Shown here piece after piece: positions 17,359 through 26,784 of a DNA stretch of 64,000 bases (position 1 is the stretch's first letter; every line of letters starts with the position of its first letter). The stretch is from Streptomyces camponoticapitis (GTDB taxonomy: Bacteria > Actinomycetota > Actinomycetes > Streptomycetales > Streptomycetaceae): the NCBI RefSeq assembly GCF_014646115.1, contig NZ_BMMV01000028.1, forward strand, positions 1 to 64,000, read 5' to 3'. A program made the translations under genes and the position numbers. Under the pieces are notes generated by a model, which was not told the DNA's origin, ran no database searches, and saw nothing but the letters and a program-made list of their open reading frames with translations.

Positions 17359-18867
17359 TCACACGTCCGCCGCGGACGCCTCTCCTCCCGCGGCCCCGCC
17401 CTTCCCCTTCCGTACCGCGGTGGGCTCCAGCGGCGGCGCCGAGAGCCCGCAGTTCACCTTGCACTGGGGCAGGCTGGGGGCGGCCTCGGCGGTCTTGTCC
17501 TCGGCCTTGGGCGTACGCACGGCGGTGAAGGCGATCAGTGACGCCACCACCAGGATCCCCGCGCACAGGGGCATCGCCCGGTGGAACGCCGCGTCGAACT
17601 GCGTCGCCGACCGGTACACCTCCGGCCCCGCGCCCGCCAGCAGCGGCAGCGCCGCCACCGCGAGCAGACCCGCGGCGCGCGCGGCGGCGTTGTTGATGCC
17701 GCTGGCGAGTCCGGCGCGCGAGCTGTCGACCGACGACAGGACGGTCGCGGTCAGCGGCGCGACCAGTGTCACCATGCCGAGGCCCATCACCACCAGCGCG
17801 GGCAGTACGTCGCGTACGTAGGAGGCGTCCGCGCCGCCGCCCACCCGCAGCAACAGCAGCAGCCCGGCGGCGCAGAGCAGCGGTCCCACGGTGAGCGGGA
17901 TACGCGGTCCGATCTTCGCGCCCAGCTCGCCCGACCTGGCCGAGAACAGCAGCATCAGCAGGGTCGTCGGCAGCAGCGCGGTCCCGGCGCCGAGCGCCGA
18001 GTACCCCGCGACGACCTGGAGCTGCAACGTCGCCAGGAAGAAGAACCCGCCGAACGCCGCGTACACGCACAGCGTCACCAGATTGACCGACGTGAACAGC
18101 CGCGAGGCGAAGATCGACGGCGGCAGCATCGGATCGGGCCGCCGCCGCTCCAGCACCACGAACGCCACGCCCACCAGCACACCCGCGATCCCGGACCACC
18201 ACACCTTCGCGATCAGCGCGTACGTCACCAGCCCCAGCGCCACCGCGCCCAGCACCGCGCCGGCCACGTCGAACCGGCCGTGCGCGGCCGGGTCCCTCGA
18301 CTCCGGCACATGGCGCAGAGCCACGGGCGCGCAGATCGCGGCCAGCGGCACGTTCAGCAGAAACACCCAGCGCCAGCCGGGACCGTCCACCAGCCAGCCG
18401 CCCACGAACGGTCCGATCGCGGCGCCGACACCCCCGAGCCCGGACCAGAGCCCCACCGCCCGCGCCCGGTCGTCCGGATGGAAACTGGCCTGGATCAACG
18501 CCAGTGACCCGGGCACCAGCAGCGCACCGCCCACCCCCTGCAACGCGCGCGCGACGATCAGCACCTCGGCGGTGGGCGCCAGACCGCACATCAGCGACCC
18601 GAGAGCGAACCACACGATCCCCAGCACGAAGACCCGCCGCCGCCCGTACCGGTCCCCGAGCGATCCCCCGAGCAGGATCAGCGCGGCCAGCGTGAGCATG
18701 TACGCGTTGACCGTCCACTGGAGGTCGGCCAGGTCCGCGTCGAGATCGTCACCGATGTGCGGCAGGGCGACATTCACCACGGTCGAGTCGAGCAGCGCCA
18801 TGGTGGAACCGAGCACCGTGGCCAACACGATCCACCGGCCGACGGCCGTGCCCAGCCTGATATCCAT
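17359..18867 (-). CDS. MFS multidrug exporter (DHA2, 14 TM)
   Basis: This 502-residue major-facilitator protein has about 14 hydrophobic helices. It carries the DHA2 motif near TM1 (LDSTVVNVALPHIG), motif A in the loop after TM2 (GGSLGDRYGRRRVF) and motif C in TM5 (GVGAAIGPFVGGWLV). Members export drugs or antibiotics by proton antiport. No TetR-type regulator is adjacent. The C-terminal 45 residues are hydrophilic and poorly conserved. It ends 24 bp upstream of the PatB-type gene's stop side, on the same strand. Confidence 0.92.
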   Translation of the reverse strand: MDIRLGTAVGRWIVLATVLGSTMALLDSTVVNVALPHIGDDLDADLADLQWTVNAYMLTLAALILLGGSLGDRYGRRRVFVLGIVWFALGSLMCGLAPTAEVLIVARALQGVGGALLVPGSLALIQASFHPDDRARAVGLWSGLGGVGAAIGPFVGGWLVDGPGWRWVFLLNVPLAAICAPVALRHVPESRDPAAHGRFDVAGAVLGAVALGLVTYALIAKVWWSGIAGVLVGVAFVVLERRRPDPMLPPSIFASRLFTSVNLVTLCVYAAFGGFFFLATLQLQVVAGYSALGAGTALLPTTLLMLLFSARSGELGAKIGPRIPLTVGPLLCAAGLLLLLRVGGGADASYVRDVLPALVVMGLGMVTLVAPLTATVLSSVDSSRAGLASGINNAAARAAGLLAVAALPLLAGAGPEVYRSATQFDAAFHRAMPLCAGILVVASLIAFTAVRTPKAEDKTAEAAPSLPQCKVNCGLSAPPLEPTAVRKGKGGAAGGEASAADV

Positions 18868-18891
18868 AGGTGGATCATCCCCGTCCGGGGG

Positions 18892-20064
18892 CTACGTGGC
18901 GAGCCGACGGAGCGCACGAATCAACGCGTCCGCGCCCCGTTCCGCCTTGGCCCGCGGGCAGCCGACGTTGAGGCGGACGAAACCCTCGGAGCCGTACGTC
19001 GTGCCCGGCATGATCGCCACCTTCTCGCGCTCGATCAGCTCGCGCTGGAGCTCGTCGTCGTCCACGCCCAGTGCCCGCAGGTCGATCCAGGCGAGATAGC
19101 CGGCCTCCGGCGGGCTCCAGGCGAGTTGGGGGAAGGCCGCGTCGAGGCGGGTGGCGAGCATGCGGAGGTTGGACGCGACGTAGGTGTTGAGCGCGTCCAG
19201 CCAGGGCGCGCCCTCGCGGTACGCGGTGATGTGGGCCGTCAGCGCGAGGACGGCGGGCGAGGCGAGGCCCTCGGCCGTCAGCATCCGGCGCATGAACTCC
19301 GCGTGGTCGTCGGGGTCGCCGACGACTCCGTACGAACCACTGAGCGCCGGGAAGTTGAAGGCCTTCGACGCGGACGTGACGATCGCCCACCGGCCCGTGC
19401 CGAACCGGGTCCACGGCAGATGGCGGCGGCCCGCCGGGACGAATTCCGGGTGGACGAAGTCGGCGTGGATCTCGTCGCTGATCACCGCCACGTCGTACGC
19501 CGCCGCGAGCTTCGCGAACTCGGTCAGCTCGTCCTCCGTCCACACCCGGCCCGTCGGATTGTGCGGCGAGCACAGGATCAGCACCCTGCTGTCCGCCCGC
19601 GCCAGCTCCCGTTCCAGCGCCGCCGGATCGCCCACCGGCGCCCCGCGCAGCTCACGGCCGAGCCCGGTGACCGCCTTGCGGAAGCCGTCGTACGTAGGGG
19701 TGTGGACGACCACGCCGTCGCCGGGGGCGGTCCACATCCGCAGCAGCTGCGACACCTGGTTGAGCACGGACGGCGCGTACACGACCTGGCCGGTGTCCAG
19801 CTCGGTGTCGTAGCGGGTGGCGAACCAGTGCCGCAGCGCCGACAGGAAGTCCTCGTGGCGCCAGTCCGTGTAGCCCAGCACGCCGTGCGCGAGACGCGCC
19901 TGAAGGGCGGTGAGCACCTCGGGCGCGCAGGCGAAGTCCATGTCGGAGATGGTGAAGGGGAGCATCCCCGTCGGAAGAGAGTCGCCGAAGCGGTCGGCGA
20001 CACCGTCCCACTGGACGCTCCAGGTGCCGCGGCGGTCCACGGGGGTGTCGAAGTCGTAGTCCAC
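18892..20064 (-). CDS. PatB/MalY-type PLP C-S lyase
   Basis: This 390-residue fold-type I aminotransferase-like enzyme begins VDYDFDTPVDRRGTWSVQWD and has the PatB features DMDFACAPEVLTAL, HNPTGRVW, ISDEIHADF and SASKAFNFPAL (Schiff-base Lys). MalY/PatB proteins are cystathionine beta-lyases acting on C-S bonds. GTG at 20064 is preceded by GAGGAGG six bases upstream and is preferred to the longer open frame. It follows fba after a strong terminator, so it is probably transcribed on its own. Confidence 0.92.
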   Translation of the reverse strand: MDYDFDTPVDRRGTWSVQWDGVADRFGDSLPTGMLPFTISDMDFACAPEVLTALQARLAHGVLGYTDWRHEDFLSALRHWFATRYDTELDTGQVVYAPSVLNQVSQLLRMWTAPGDGVVVHTPTYDGFRKAVTGLGRELRGAPVGDPAALERELARADSRVLILCSPHNPTGRVWTEDELTEFAKLAAAYDVAVISDEIHADFVHPEFVPAGRRHLPWTRFGTGRWAIVTSASKAFNFPALSGSYGVVGDPDDHAEFMRRMLTAEGLASPAVLALTAHITAYREGAPWLDALNTYVASNLRMLATRLDAAFPQLAWSPPEAGYLAWIDLRALGVDDDELQRELIEREKVAIMPGTTYGSEGFVRLNVGCPRAKAERGADALIRALRRLAT

Positions 20065-20100
20065 AGGGGTCCTCCTCGGGACGGGCGGCCGGGCAGCACA

Positions 20101-20132
20101 CGGGCCCGGCACCCCAGGAGGTGCCGGGCCCG
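20101..20132 (-). terminator. fba terminator
   Basis: Perfect 13-bp arms (20101-20113 and 20120-20132) with a 6-nt loop lie immediately downstream of the fba stop. Confidence 0.85.
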
Positions 20133-20155
20133 CAGCGTACGGTGTCGGCGGTCGC

Positions 20156-21187
20156 CTACTTGAGCTTGGTGCCCGCCGAGCGCAGCGCCGCGCACGCCTC
20201 GGTCACGCGCTTCGCCATGCCCGCCTCGGCCACCTTGCCCCAGGTGCGCGGGTCGTACGCCTTCTTGGAGCCGACCTCGCCGTCGACCTTCAGCACGCCG
20301 TCGTAGTTCCGGAACATGTGGTCGGCGACCGGACGCGTGAAGGCGTACTGCGTGTCGGTGTCGAGGTTCATCTTCACGACGCCGTTCTCCAGCGCCGTCG
20401 CGATCTCCTCGGCGGAGGAGCCGGAGCCGCCGTGGAAGACGAAGTCGAACGGCTGGCTGCCGGCGGGCTTGCCGTACTTGGCGGCCACGCCCTCCTGCAG
20501 GTCCTTCAGCAGCTCGGGACGGAGCACGACGTTGCCCGGCTTGTAGACGCCGTGCACGTTGCCGAAGGACGCGGCCAGCAGGTAACGGCCCTTGTCGCCC
20601 AGGCCCAGGGCCTCCGCGGTGCGCAGCGCGTCGTCGACGGTCGTGTAGAGGGAGTCGTTGATCTCGTGTGTGACGCCGTCCTCCTCGCCGCCGGTCGGGG
20701 TGATCTCGACCTCAAGGATGATCTTCGCGGCGGCGGCCTGCGCGAGCAGCTCCTCACCGATGGTGAGGTTGTCGGCGAGGGTCTCGGCGGAGCCGTCCCA
20801 CATGTGCGAGTTGAACAGCGGGTTCCGGCCGGCCTTGACGCGCTCGGACGAGACCGCGAGGAGCGGACGCACGTAGGTGTCCAGCTTGTCCTTGGGGCAG
20901 TGGTCGGTGTGCAGCGCGACCGTGACGTCGTACTTCGCGGCCACGATGTGCGCGAACTCCGCGAGCGCGACCGCGCCCGTCACCATGTCCTTGTTGTACT
21001 GACCGCCGAGGAACTCCGCACCACCGGTGGACATCTGGATGATGCCGTCGCTCTCGGCCTCCGCGAAGCCACGCAGCGCGGCGTGCAGAGTCTGGGACGA
21101 GGTCACGTTGATGGCCGGGTAGGCGAACTTGCCTGCCTTCGCCCGGTCGAGCATCTCGGCGTAGACCTCGGGGGTTGCGATGGGCAT
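20156..21187 (-). CDS. fba: Class II fructose-bisphosphate aldolase
   Basis: Fba is a zinc-dependent glycolytic aldolase that interconverts fructose 1,6-bisphosphate with dihydroxyacetone phosphate and glyceraldehyde 3-phosphate. The 343-residue protein has ALHTDHCPK (zinc His and catalytic Asp), LEVEITPTGGEEDG, FGNVHGVY (zinc His), VFHGGSGS (phosphate loop and zinc His) and MNLDTDTQYAFT. The length is normal. A hairpin follows the gene. Confidence 0.97.
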   Translation of the reverse strand: MPIATPEVYAEMLDRAKAGKFAYPAINVTSSQTLHAALRGFAEAESDGIIQMSTGGAEFLGGQYNKDMVTGAVALAEFAHIVAAKYDVTVALHTDHCPKDKLDTYVRPLLAVSSERVKAGRNPLFNSHMWDGSAETLADNLTIGEELLAQAAAAKIILEVEITPTGGEEDGVTHEINDSLYTTVDDALRTAEALGLGDKGRYLLAASFGNVHGVYKPGNVVLRPELLKDLQEGVAAKYGKPAGSQPFDFVFHGGSGSSAEEIATALENGVVKMNLDTDTQYAFTRPVADHMFRNYDGVLKVDGEVGSKKAYDPRTWGKVAEAGMAKRVTEACAALRSAGTKLK

Positions 21188-21291
21188 CGGGCCGCTCCTT
21201 GTGATGTGCGGGTTGAGGTGCTTTGTCCCTGACCTGGGGGCGACGTCATTGTCGCCCTCATCTTTCCAGACTCCGGTCCGTACGGTGAGGC

Positions 21292-21837
21292 TCAGGCCAG
21301 GCCGAGGTCGGGCAGCGTGTACGCGCTGACGTAGCGCAGCCCCGCGGCCTCCACGGCGCCGGCGGCCCCCCGGTCGACGATCACCGCGACGGCGACGACC
21401 TCGCCGCCCGCCTCGCGCACCGCCTCGACGGCGGTCAGCGGCGAACCGCCGGTCGTCGACACGTCCTCCACGACCAGACAGCGGCGGCCCTTCACGTCCG
21501 TGCCCTCGATACGGCGCTGCATCCCGTGGGCCTTGCCCTGCTTGCGTACGACGAACGCGTCCAGGCCCGCGCCGCGCGCCGCGGACGCGTGCAGCATCGA
21601 CGTCGCGACGGGGTCCGCGCCGAGCGTCAGACCGCCCACGCAGTCGTAGTCCAGACCGGCGGCGGCGGCGGTGTCGAGCATGACCTGCCCGACCAGCGGG
21701 GCGGCCTGCCCGTCCAGGGTGATGCGGCGCAGATCGATGTACCAGTCGGCCTCGATGCCGGACGACAGGGTCACCTTGCCGTGCACGACGGCCTTGTCCT
21801 TGATCTGCTGGAGCAGCTCAGCACGTACGTCAGTCAT
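21292..21837 (-). CDS. pyrE: Orotate phosphoribosyltransferase
   Basis: PyrE transfers orotate to PRPP to give OMP in pyrimidine synthesis. The 181-residue protein has SSGIEADWYIDLR near the N-terminus, the flexible loop RKQGKAHGMQRRIEG and the PRPP motif CLVVEDVSTTGGS. It is not next to other pyr genes, which is normal in Streptomyces. It lies 104 bp upstream of fba and 36 bp downstream of the epimerase-like gene, so it may be cotranscribed with the latter. Confidence 0.95.
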   Translation of the reverse strand: MTDVRAELLQQIKDKAVVHGKVTLSSGIEADWYIDLRRITLDGQAAPLVGQVMLDTAAAAGLDYDCVGGLTLGADPVATSMLHASAARGAGLDAFVVRKQGKAHGMQRRIEGTDVKGRRCLVVEDVSTTGGSPLTAVEAVREAGGEVVAVAVIVDRGAAGAVEAAGLRYVSAYTLPDLGLA

Positions 21838-21873
21838 GGCTCCGAGCTTACGGGCCGGGGGTGAAGGCCCGGC

Positions 21874-22692
21874 TCAGAGCCGGCGCCAGCTCCAGGTCGC
21901 CCTGATCTCCAGGGGGTCGATGGGCGTGACCAGCCGCGGCAGGGTGTTCAGTCCGTTCGGCGGACCGGTCTGCGGCTCCACGCAGACGGCCTCGGCCTGC
22001 TCGTCGTAGACGACCGCCCATTCGGCGGTACTGGCCACCTTCAGTTCGAGCCGCCCCGGCCAGGTCAGCGTCGCCTCCACGCCGTCGGGCATCCCGAAGC
22101 AGTCGTCCCACGGGCCGGGGCGCGGATCGATACGTCGACCGGTCGGCAGATGGTCCTCGCCGCGCTCCTCCTGCCAGGCGGGCGAGAAGTCGAGGCGTAC
22201 GGCGTCCTCGTCGGCCGTACCGCCGTCCAGGTGGCGCAGGAACCACGGGTGCCAGCCGGCCTGCGCGGGGAAGGAGTCGTCGTACGTCTCGACGCCGAGC
22301 GTGAGGGTGAGCGAGTCGTCGGTGAGCTCGAAGAGCTGGGTGACACGACCGGTGTACGGCCAGGGGTCGGCCAGCTCGTACGTGAACGCCGCCTCGGTGT
22401 CGCCCCTGCGCGCGGTGCGCCAGGAGGTGTCGCGGCCGGTGCCGTGGATGGCGTGCGGCGGGGAGTTGAGCGGCAGTTGGTGGGTGATGCCGCCGTTGCC
22501 GAACTGCCCTCGATCGACCCGCCCGCACCAGGGCACCATCGGGAAGCAGCCGTAACGGTCGCCCTGCCGCAGCAGTTCCGTACCGCCGACGCGCAGGCTC
22601 GCGACGCGGCAGCCGTTCGCCGGATGGATGGTCAACTCGGCGTCGCCGGACGCCAGTCGGATCTCGCGCTTCTGGTCCGTTTCCGTACTCAC
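21874..22692 (-). CDS. Aldose 1-epimerase family protein
   Basis: This 272-residue galactose-mutarotase-like protein has the family landmarks LTIHPANGCRVASLRVGG, PMVPWCGRVDRGQF, HAIHGTGRDTSW (catalytic His) and AGWHPWFLRHL. A glutamate near DEQAEAVCVEPQTGPPNGLN fits the general base position. Members interconvert alpha and beta anomers of sugars or sugar phosphates. The sugar is unknown. Confidence 0.9.
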   Translation of the reverse strand: MSTETDQKREIRLASGDAELTIHPANGCRVASLRVGGTELLRQGDRYGCFPMVPWCGRVDRGQFGNGGITHQLPLNSPPHAIHGTGRDTSWRTARRGDTEAAFTYELADPWPYTGRVTQLFELTDDSLTLTLGVETYDDSFPAQAGWHPWFLRHLDGGTADEDAVRLDFSPAWQEERGEDHLPTGRRIDPRPGPWDDCFGMPDGVEATLTWPGRLELKVASTAEWAVVYDEQAEAVCVEPQTGPPNGLNTLPRLVTPIDPLEIRATWSWRRL

Positions 22693-22727
22693 GCCTTGAC
22701 CCTAACCGGCGGGACGAGACGTACGGC

Positions 22728-23837
22728 TCAACGCCTGCGCCGCAGCGCGCGCCCCACGACGACGGCCCCCGCGATGGCGAGCGCGGCGGCGGGCCCCACC
22801 CACCGGAGCGCGGCCCCGGCGCCCCCGGAGTCGGGGGCCTGCTCGGGCGCGTAACGCCCGCGGGGCGGCGCGTGATCGACCTCCTCGGCACTGCGCCCGA
22901 TCATGGTCCGCCGCGCATGGGCGGCCTCGGCGGGCGGATCGAGGGGCACGAGAAAGTCCCCGTCCCCGGATGAGGTGGCCCCGAACCCGACGGAAGGATC
23001 GAACTCCTCCGACTCACCGAGGTCGGGAAGGCCGGGGTCGGGGAGGTCGTCGGGGTCGGGCTGGTCACCGGAGGCGGCCGCGTCCGGGTCCTGCCCGGAG
23101 CCGGAGGGCCCGCCGGGCCGATCAGCGGGCTCCGCCCGCTCGTCGGCACCGACCGACTCGTCCGCTCCGTCGGTGCCTGGGCTTTCCGCCGACCGACCGG
23201 CAGCCGCGGCCGACTCGTCGGCCGGGCCTGTCACGCCCTCATCCCGTCCGGCGCCGGCGCCGGAGGCGTCAGGCCCCTCACCCGCAGCGCGAGGGCTCTC
23301 GGCGGGCCGACCCGCGGCCGCCGCGCGCTCGTCGCCGGACGCGTCCGCGTGGGACGCGTCGTCCGGGGGCGCTACCGGCCTGTCGGTCCCGGCGGCGGAG
23401 CCCGCAGCAGGCGCGTCGGCCTTCGTCAGCGCCGACGCGAAGCGGTCCAGCAGGCGGCGGGCCGTCGCTTCCGATGTCGGGGCGTCGATCTCCGACAGGC
23501 GGCCCTCCGCCGTCGACGTCGCCGTGAAAGTGAGCGTCGTGCCGTTGTCCGTCTCCGTGAGTCTGACGCGCACGTTCAGCTTGGCGGAGCCCGTACCCCG
23601 TACCTCCGTGCCCTCGCCCTTCGCCGTGAAGCCGCCCGCGCGTTCCGTGAGCGTCAGGGCGCCCCGGTACGTGATGGTGTGGCCGCCCACGCGGACCTTC
23701 AGGCGGCCCGAGAGCGGGCGGGCCGACCCGTCCGCGTCCTGCTGGAGGCCGGGGACGCAGCGCGCGACGCGGGCGTGGTCCCTCAGCGCCTCGCGGAGGG
23801 TCTCAGCCGGAACCGGAATGAACACCTCATGCTCCAT
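22728..23837 (-). CDS. SRPBCC (CoxG-like) domain protein with C-terminal anchor
   Basis: Residues 1-145 form a START/SRPBCC fold like carbon monoxide dehydrogenase subunit G: MEHEVFIPVPAETLREAL, ARCVPGLQQD, GRLKVRVGG, GTEVRGTGSAKLNVRVRL. About 150 residues of low-complexity Ser/Ala/Asp/Gly/Pro sequence follow, and then a single C-terminal membrane helix (VGPAAALAIAGAVVVG) with a basic tail RALRRRR. The protein is probably tail-anchored, presenting a hydrophobic-ligand domain to the cytoplasm. No CO dehydrogenase genes are nearby. The linker's repetitive DNA is strongly GC-rich. Confidence 0.87.
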   Translation of the reverse strand: MEHEVFIPVPAETLREALRDHARVARCVPGLQQDADGSARPLSGRLKVRVGGHTITYRGALTLTERAGGFTAKGEGTEVRGTGSAKLNVRVRLTETDNGTTLTFTATSTAEGRLSEIDAPTSEATARRLLDRFASALTKADAPAAGSAAGTDRPVAPPDDASHADASGDERAAAAGRPAESPRAAGEGPDASGAGAGRDEGVTGPADESAAAAGRSAESPGTDGADESVGADERAEPADRPGGPSGSGQDPDAAASGDQPDPDDLPDPGLPDLGESEEFDPSVGFGATSSGDGDFLVPLDPPAEAAHARRTMIGRSAEEVDHAPPRGRYAPEQAPDSGGAGAALRWVGPAAALAIAGAVVVGRALRRRR

Positions 23838-23918
23838 GGGATCCGAGCCTACTCAGCCCCGCCGACTCAGGCGCCCCTCCGCACACAACGGCTTCCCCGG
23901 CCGACCCCGCGCGCCCCA

Positions 23919-25577
23919 TCAGCCCGCGTACCGCGGATGCACCAGCGTGGACGGCGGCAGATCCCGCAACCGGGTGCGTTCCGCCCCGAGGACCCCCGCT
24001 GCGAGCACCGGCGCGGCCAGTGAGCGCAGCCGGGGCGCGTCCGGGGACAGCTCCACCCTCGGCGGGCGGCCGACGGCGGCCAGGACGAAGCCCCAGTCCG
24101 CCCCCCGCGTGCCCTCGCCCGCCGCCTCCCCCTCGTCCGCGTTCCTCCCGTCGTGCGCGCGGTCCGGCCCCGCCCCGAATCCCGCCGCCCGCCCCGTCGC
24201 GCTGTACGGACTGGTCCCGAAGCCGGCCGCGCGCAGCGTCGCGTCCACCGTCCAGTACGTACGCGGCCGGACGGCCGGCGGCCCCGCGTGCACCGTCAGC
24301 CGCCCTCCGTCGGCGAGCACGCGGGAGGCCAGTCCGTAGAACTCCTCCGAGTAGAGCTTGGTGCTCGGGGTGATAGCGGGGTTCGGCAGGTCCGAGATGA
24401 CCACGTCGTACGGCCCCCGCTCCGGCGCCGACCCGCTCCCGTGCCCCCGCAGCCACGCGAACGCGTCCCCGTACTCCACCCGGAGCCGAGGGTCCTCGTA
24501 CGCGTGTCCGTTCAGCTCCGCCAGCGCCGGGTCCGTACGGGCCAGGCGCGCGACGCCCGGGTCCAGCTCGACGAGCGTGACCGAACGGACGTCGGCGTAG
24601 CGCAGCACCTCCCGCGCCGCGAGCCCGTCGCCGCCGCCCAGGATCAGCACCCGCTCGTGCCGGCCGCTCATCGCGGGATGCACCAGCGCCTCGTGGTACC
24701 GGAACTCATCGCGCTCGCTGACCCGCAGCCGCCCGTCCAGATACAGGCTCAGCGGCTCGCCCCGCCCTCCCCGCCCGCCCGTGAGCACCACTTCCTGGAC
24801 GTCGGTCTGGACCGCGACCCGCACCCCGTCCCCGTACACCGCGCGCCGCGCGGCCCGCTCGAAGTCGTCCACCATCACGGCGGCGGCGCCCAGCACCGCC
24901 AGCACCAGGACGTTCACCAGCAACAGCAGCCCCCGCTCGCGACCTGTCAGATCGCTGCCGAAGACCCAGAGCACGAGCGCGCCCCCCGCGACCACGTTCA
25001 CCGCACCGGTCAGCAGCGCGCCCGTCAGCTGCCCGAGCCACGGCAGCAGCAGGAACGGGAACGCGAGACCGCCCACCAGCGCGCCCACGTAGTCCGCGGC
25101 GAAGAGATCCGCGACGGTCCCGCCCGCGTCCTGCCGGGAGACCCGCTGGATGAGCGTCATCAGCAGCGGGATCTCCGCGCCGATGAGGATGCCGATGGAG
25201 AGCGAGAAGCCGATCAGCGCGTACCGCGACTCGCCCATCCAGGCGAACGTCGCGTACAGCACCATCGCCGAGCAGCCCCCCAGCAGTGCGAGCGCCGCCT
25301 CCACAAGACCGAATCCCACGGCCGCCCGGCAGCGCAGCCGCTTGGCGAGCAGCGACCCGAGGCCCATCGCGAAGACCATCAGGGACAGGACCACCGACGC
25401 CTGTGTGACGGAATCCCCGATCAGATACGACGCGAGGGCGACCAGCTCCAGCTCGTACACCAGTCCGCACGCGGCGCACACGAAGACCACGGCGAGAATC
25501 AGGAAGCGGCCCGCGCTGGGCCGGACGGGCAGTCGCGGCGCGCTTTCCGCCGGCGCGACCACGTACTGGTCGATCAT
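23919..25577 (-). CDS. Membrane-anchored polyamine aminopropyltransferase (spermidine synthase-like)
   Basis: In this 552-residue protein an N-terminal half with six to seven membrane helices (about 25-235) is fused to a cytosolic spermidine-synthase domain. The catalytic half shows LILGGGDGLAAREVLRY (SAM/decarboxylated-SAM site), TLVELDPGVARLAR, GDAFAWLRG and YDVVISDLPNPAITPSTKLYS. The DLPNP in place of the usual DSTDP changes the aminopropyl-acceptor site. Such fused proteins are widespread in actinobacteria, and their products are not settled. No SpeD gene is adjacent. Confidence 0.88.
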   Translation of the reverse strand: MIDQYVVAPAESAPRLPVRPSAGRFLILAVVFVCAACGLVYELELVALASYLIGDSVTQASVVLSLMVFAMGLGSLLAKRLRCRAAVGFGLVEAALALLGGCSAMVLYATFAWMGESRYALIGFSLSIGILIGAEIPLLMTLIQRVSRQDAGGTVADLFAADYVGALVGGLAFPFLLLPWLGQLTGALLTGAVNVVAGGALVLWVFGSDLTGRERGLLLLVNVLVLAVLGAAAVMVDDFERAARRAVYGDGVRVAVQTDVQEVVLTGGRGGRGEPLSLYLDGRLRVSERDEFRYHEALVHPAMSGRHERVLILGGGDGLAAREVLRYADVRSVTLVELDPGVARLARTDPALAELNGHAYEDPRLRVEYGDAFAWLRGHGSGSAPERGPYDVVISDLPNPAITPSTKLYSEEFYGLASRVLADGGRLTVHAGPPAVRPRTYWTVDATLRAAGFGTSPYSATGRAAGFGAGPDRAHDGRNADEGEAAGEGTRGADWGFVLAAVGRPPRVELSPDAPRLRSLAAPVLAAGVLGAERTRLRDLPPSTLVHPRYAG

Positions 25578-25694
25578 CCCAGTAACGCTACGTCACTACT
25601 TCCGTGCGGCTTGTCACCCACAAGGGTGGTAACTCGCGTTCACACCTCTCCCCATGACCTTTTCCTGCCGCTCCCGCGGCCGTTCCGGTCGCCA

Positions 25695-26213
25695 CTACAG
25701 CGCGACCGGAACCCGCACCCCCACCCGCGTCCGGGTCACCACCAGCGCCCCTTCCTGGGGGTACGCGTGCCAGGTGCGCCACGCCACCTGCCCCTCGTGC
25801 TTCTGCACGAGCATCGCCGTGAACGCGTGCGGATCGCCCGGGAACGTGCCCGCGAGCCCGTTCGGGTGGTCGGCGACCAGGGCGAGCAGTTCCTGCGCGC
25901 GCCCCGCGAACGAGCCTTGCGACAACGTCTCGACGCGCGCGGCGAATTCGTACTCCCACTCCCCCACGCGCTCCGCGACACCGAGCGGAAGCGGCGTACT
26001 GCTGCCGGGGATGCAGGCCACCGTCTCGGAGCAACTGCCCTGCGCCTCCTCAAGTAGTACCTGGTGGGAGGCGCCCAGGAGCCTCAACTGCAGTTTGGCG
26101 CCGGCGAGTTCGAGATCGAGGACGGCGAGGGCGGGCAGCGGCTCGCGCCCCAAAGCCCAGGCCAGATCGGCGGCACGGGTGTCGGTGTAGGCGGTATTGA
26201 GAGTTCTGAGCAT
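25695..26213 (-). CDS. DUF2617 protein
   Basis: This 172-residue soluble protein matches DUF2617 (LNTAYTDTRAADLAWALG, GASHQVLLEEAQGSCSETVACIP, HPNGLAGTFPGDPHAFTAM, WRTWHAYPQEGALVVTRTRV). The function is unknown. The last strand-rich segment suggests a compact alpha/beta domain. ATG at 26213 is chosen because family members begin M-L-x-T; an ATG 15 bases earlier is also in frame. Unusual repeat-rich DNA lies upstream. Confidence 0.85.
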   Translation of the reverse strand: MLRTLNTAYTDTRAADLAWALGREPLPALAVLDLELAGAKLQLRLLGASHQVLLEEAQGSCSETVACIPGSSTPLPLGVAERVGEWEYEFAARVETLSQGSFAGRAQELLALVADHPNGLAGTFPGDPHAFTAMLVQKHEGQVAWRTWHAYPQEGALVVTRTRVGVRVPVAL

Positions 26214-26288
26214 GGGTCGGCTCCGCAAACACGCTTGGCAAAGTGGACCGGGTGGCGTCCCGGAGGATGAATGGGGAGGTCTGAGATC

Positions 26289-26330
26289 CGAGATCGGTGA
26301 TGCGAGATCGGTGATGCGAGATCGGTGATC
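26289..26330. repeat. Three 14-bp tandem repeats
   Basis: Three consecutive copies of CGAGATCGGTGATG (the last ends C) occupy 26289-26302, 26303-26316 and 26317-26330, in the untranslated region upstream of the DUF2617 gene. Confidence 0.85.
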
Positions 26331-26485
26331 GAGATCCCGGAACAGAGAACTGTGAGTGGTGAGCTGCGAGTCGTGAACTGTGCACGGACGGAACTTACGA
26401 GCGGAGAACTGAGAAGCGGGAACTAAGAGTCGCGAGCTGGGTGCTGGGAATTGCGAGCTGAGGACTGAGAGCTGAGGTCTGACGG
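26331..26485. repeat. Degenerate purine-rich GAGCTG/GAACTG repeat tract
   Basis: The tract is built of loosely repeated GAGAACTG, GCGAGCTG, GAGAGCTGAG and similar words every 8-12 bases. It is lower in GC and strongly purine-biased on the plus strand. No credible coding frame was found. It fills the gap between the DUF2617 gene and a small membrane-protein gene. Confidence 0.6.
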
Positions 26486-26718
26486 AAGGCAGGAGATCGT
26501 CGACTCGGCCCGCGCGAAAGTCCGAGGTTCGAGGCCCAAGGTCCGGGGGCTGGAAATCTCAACAGCGAGGGAATCACGAAGTAAGGGGCGCTCACAGCGT
26601 TTTTACCCAACTTGACTGGGTTTCCATCCCCCCGGGGGTGCCACAGTTCAACTGTTCAACCACAAACCGGCCAACGCCCCACTGGTTCAAGGCACTTCCT
26701 CCACCCGGGCGTCCAACA

Positions 26719-26759
26719 TGAAGGTGCCCGGCGGAAGTTCATCCCGCCGGGCACCTTCA
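26719..26759 (-). terminator. Terminator of the Gly/Cys-rich gene
   Basis: Perfect 16-bp arms (26719-26734 and 26744-26759) with a 9-nt loop lie 26 bp after the stop of the 91-aa gene. Confidence 0.85.
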
Positions 26760-26784
26760 GTGGCCACGGACCAGCTGCCCCGTG

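Noticed and set aside
24153..26057. 634-codon plus-strand frame across the aminopropyltransferase and DUF2617 genes
   Set aside because: It crosses two well-supported minus-strand genes and their gap; composition is typical of a GC-bias shadow.
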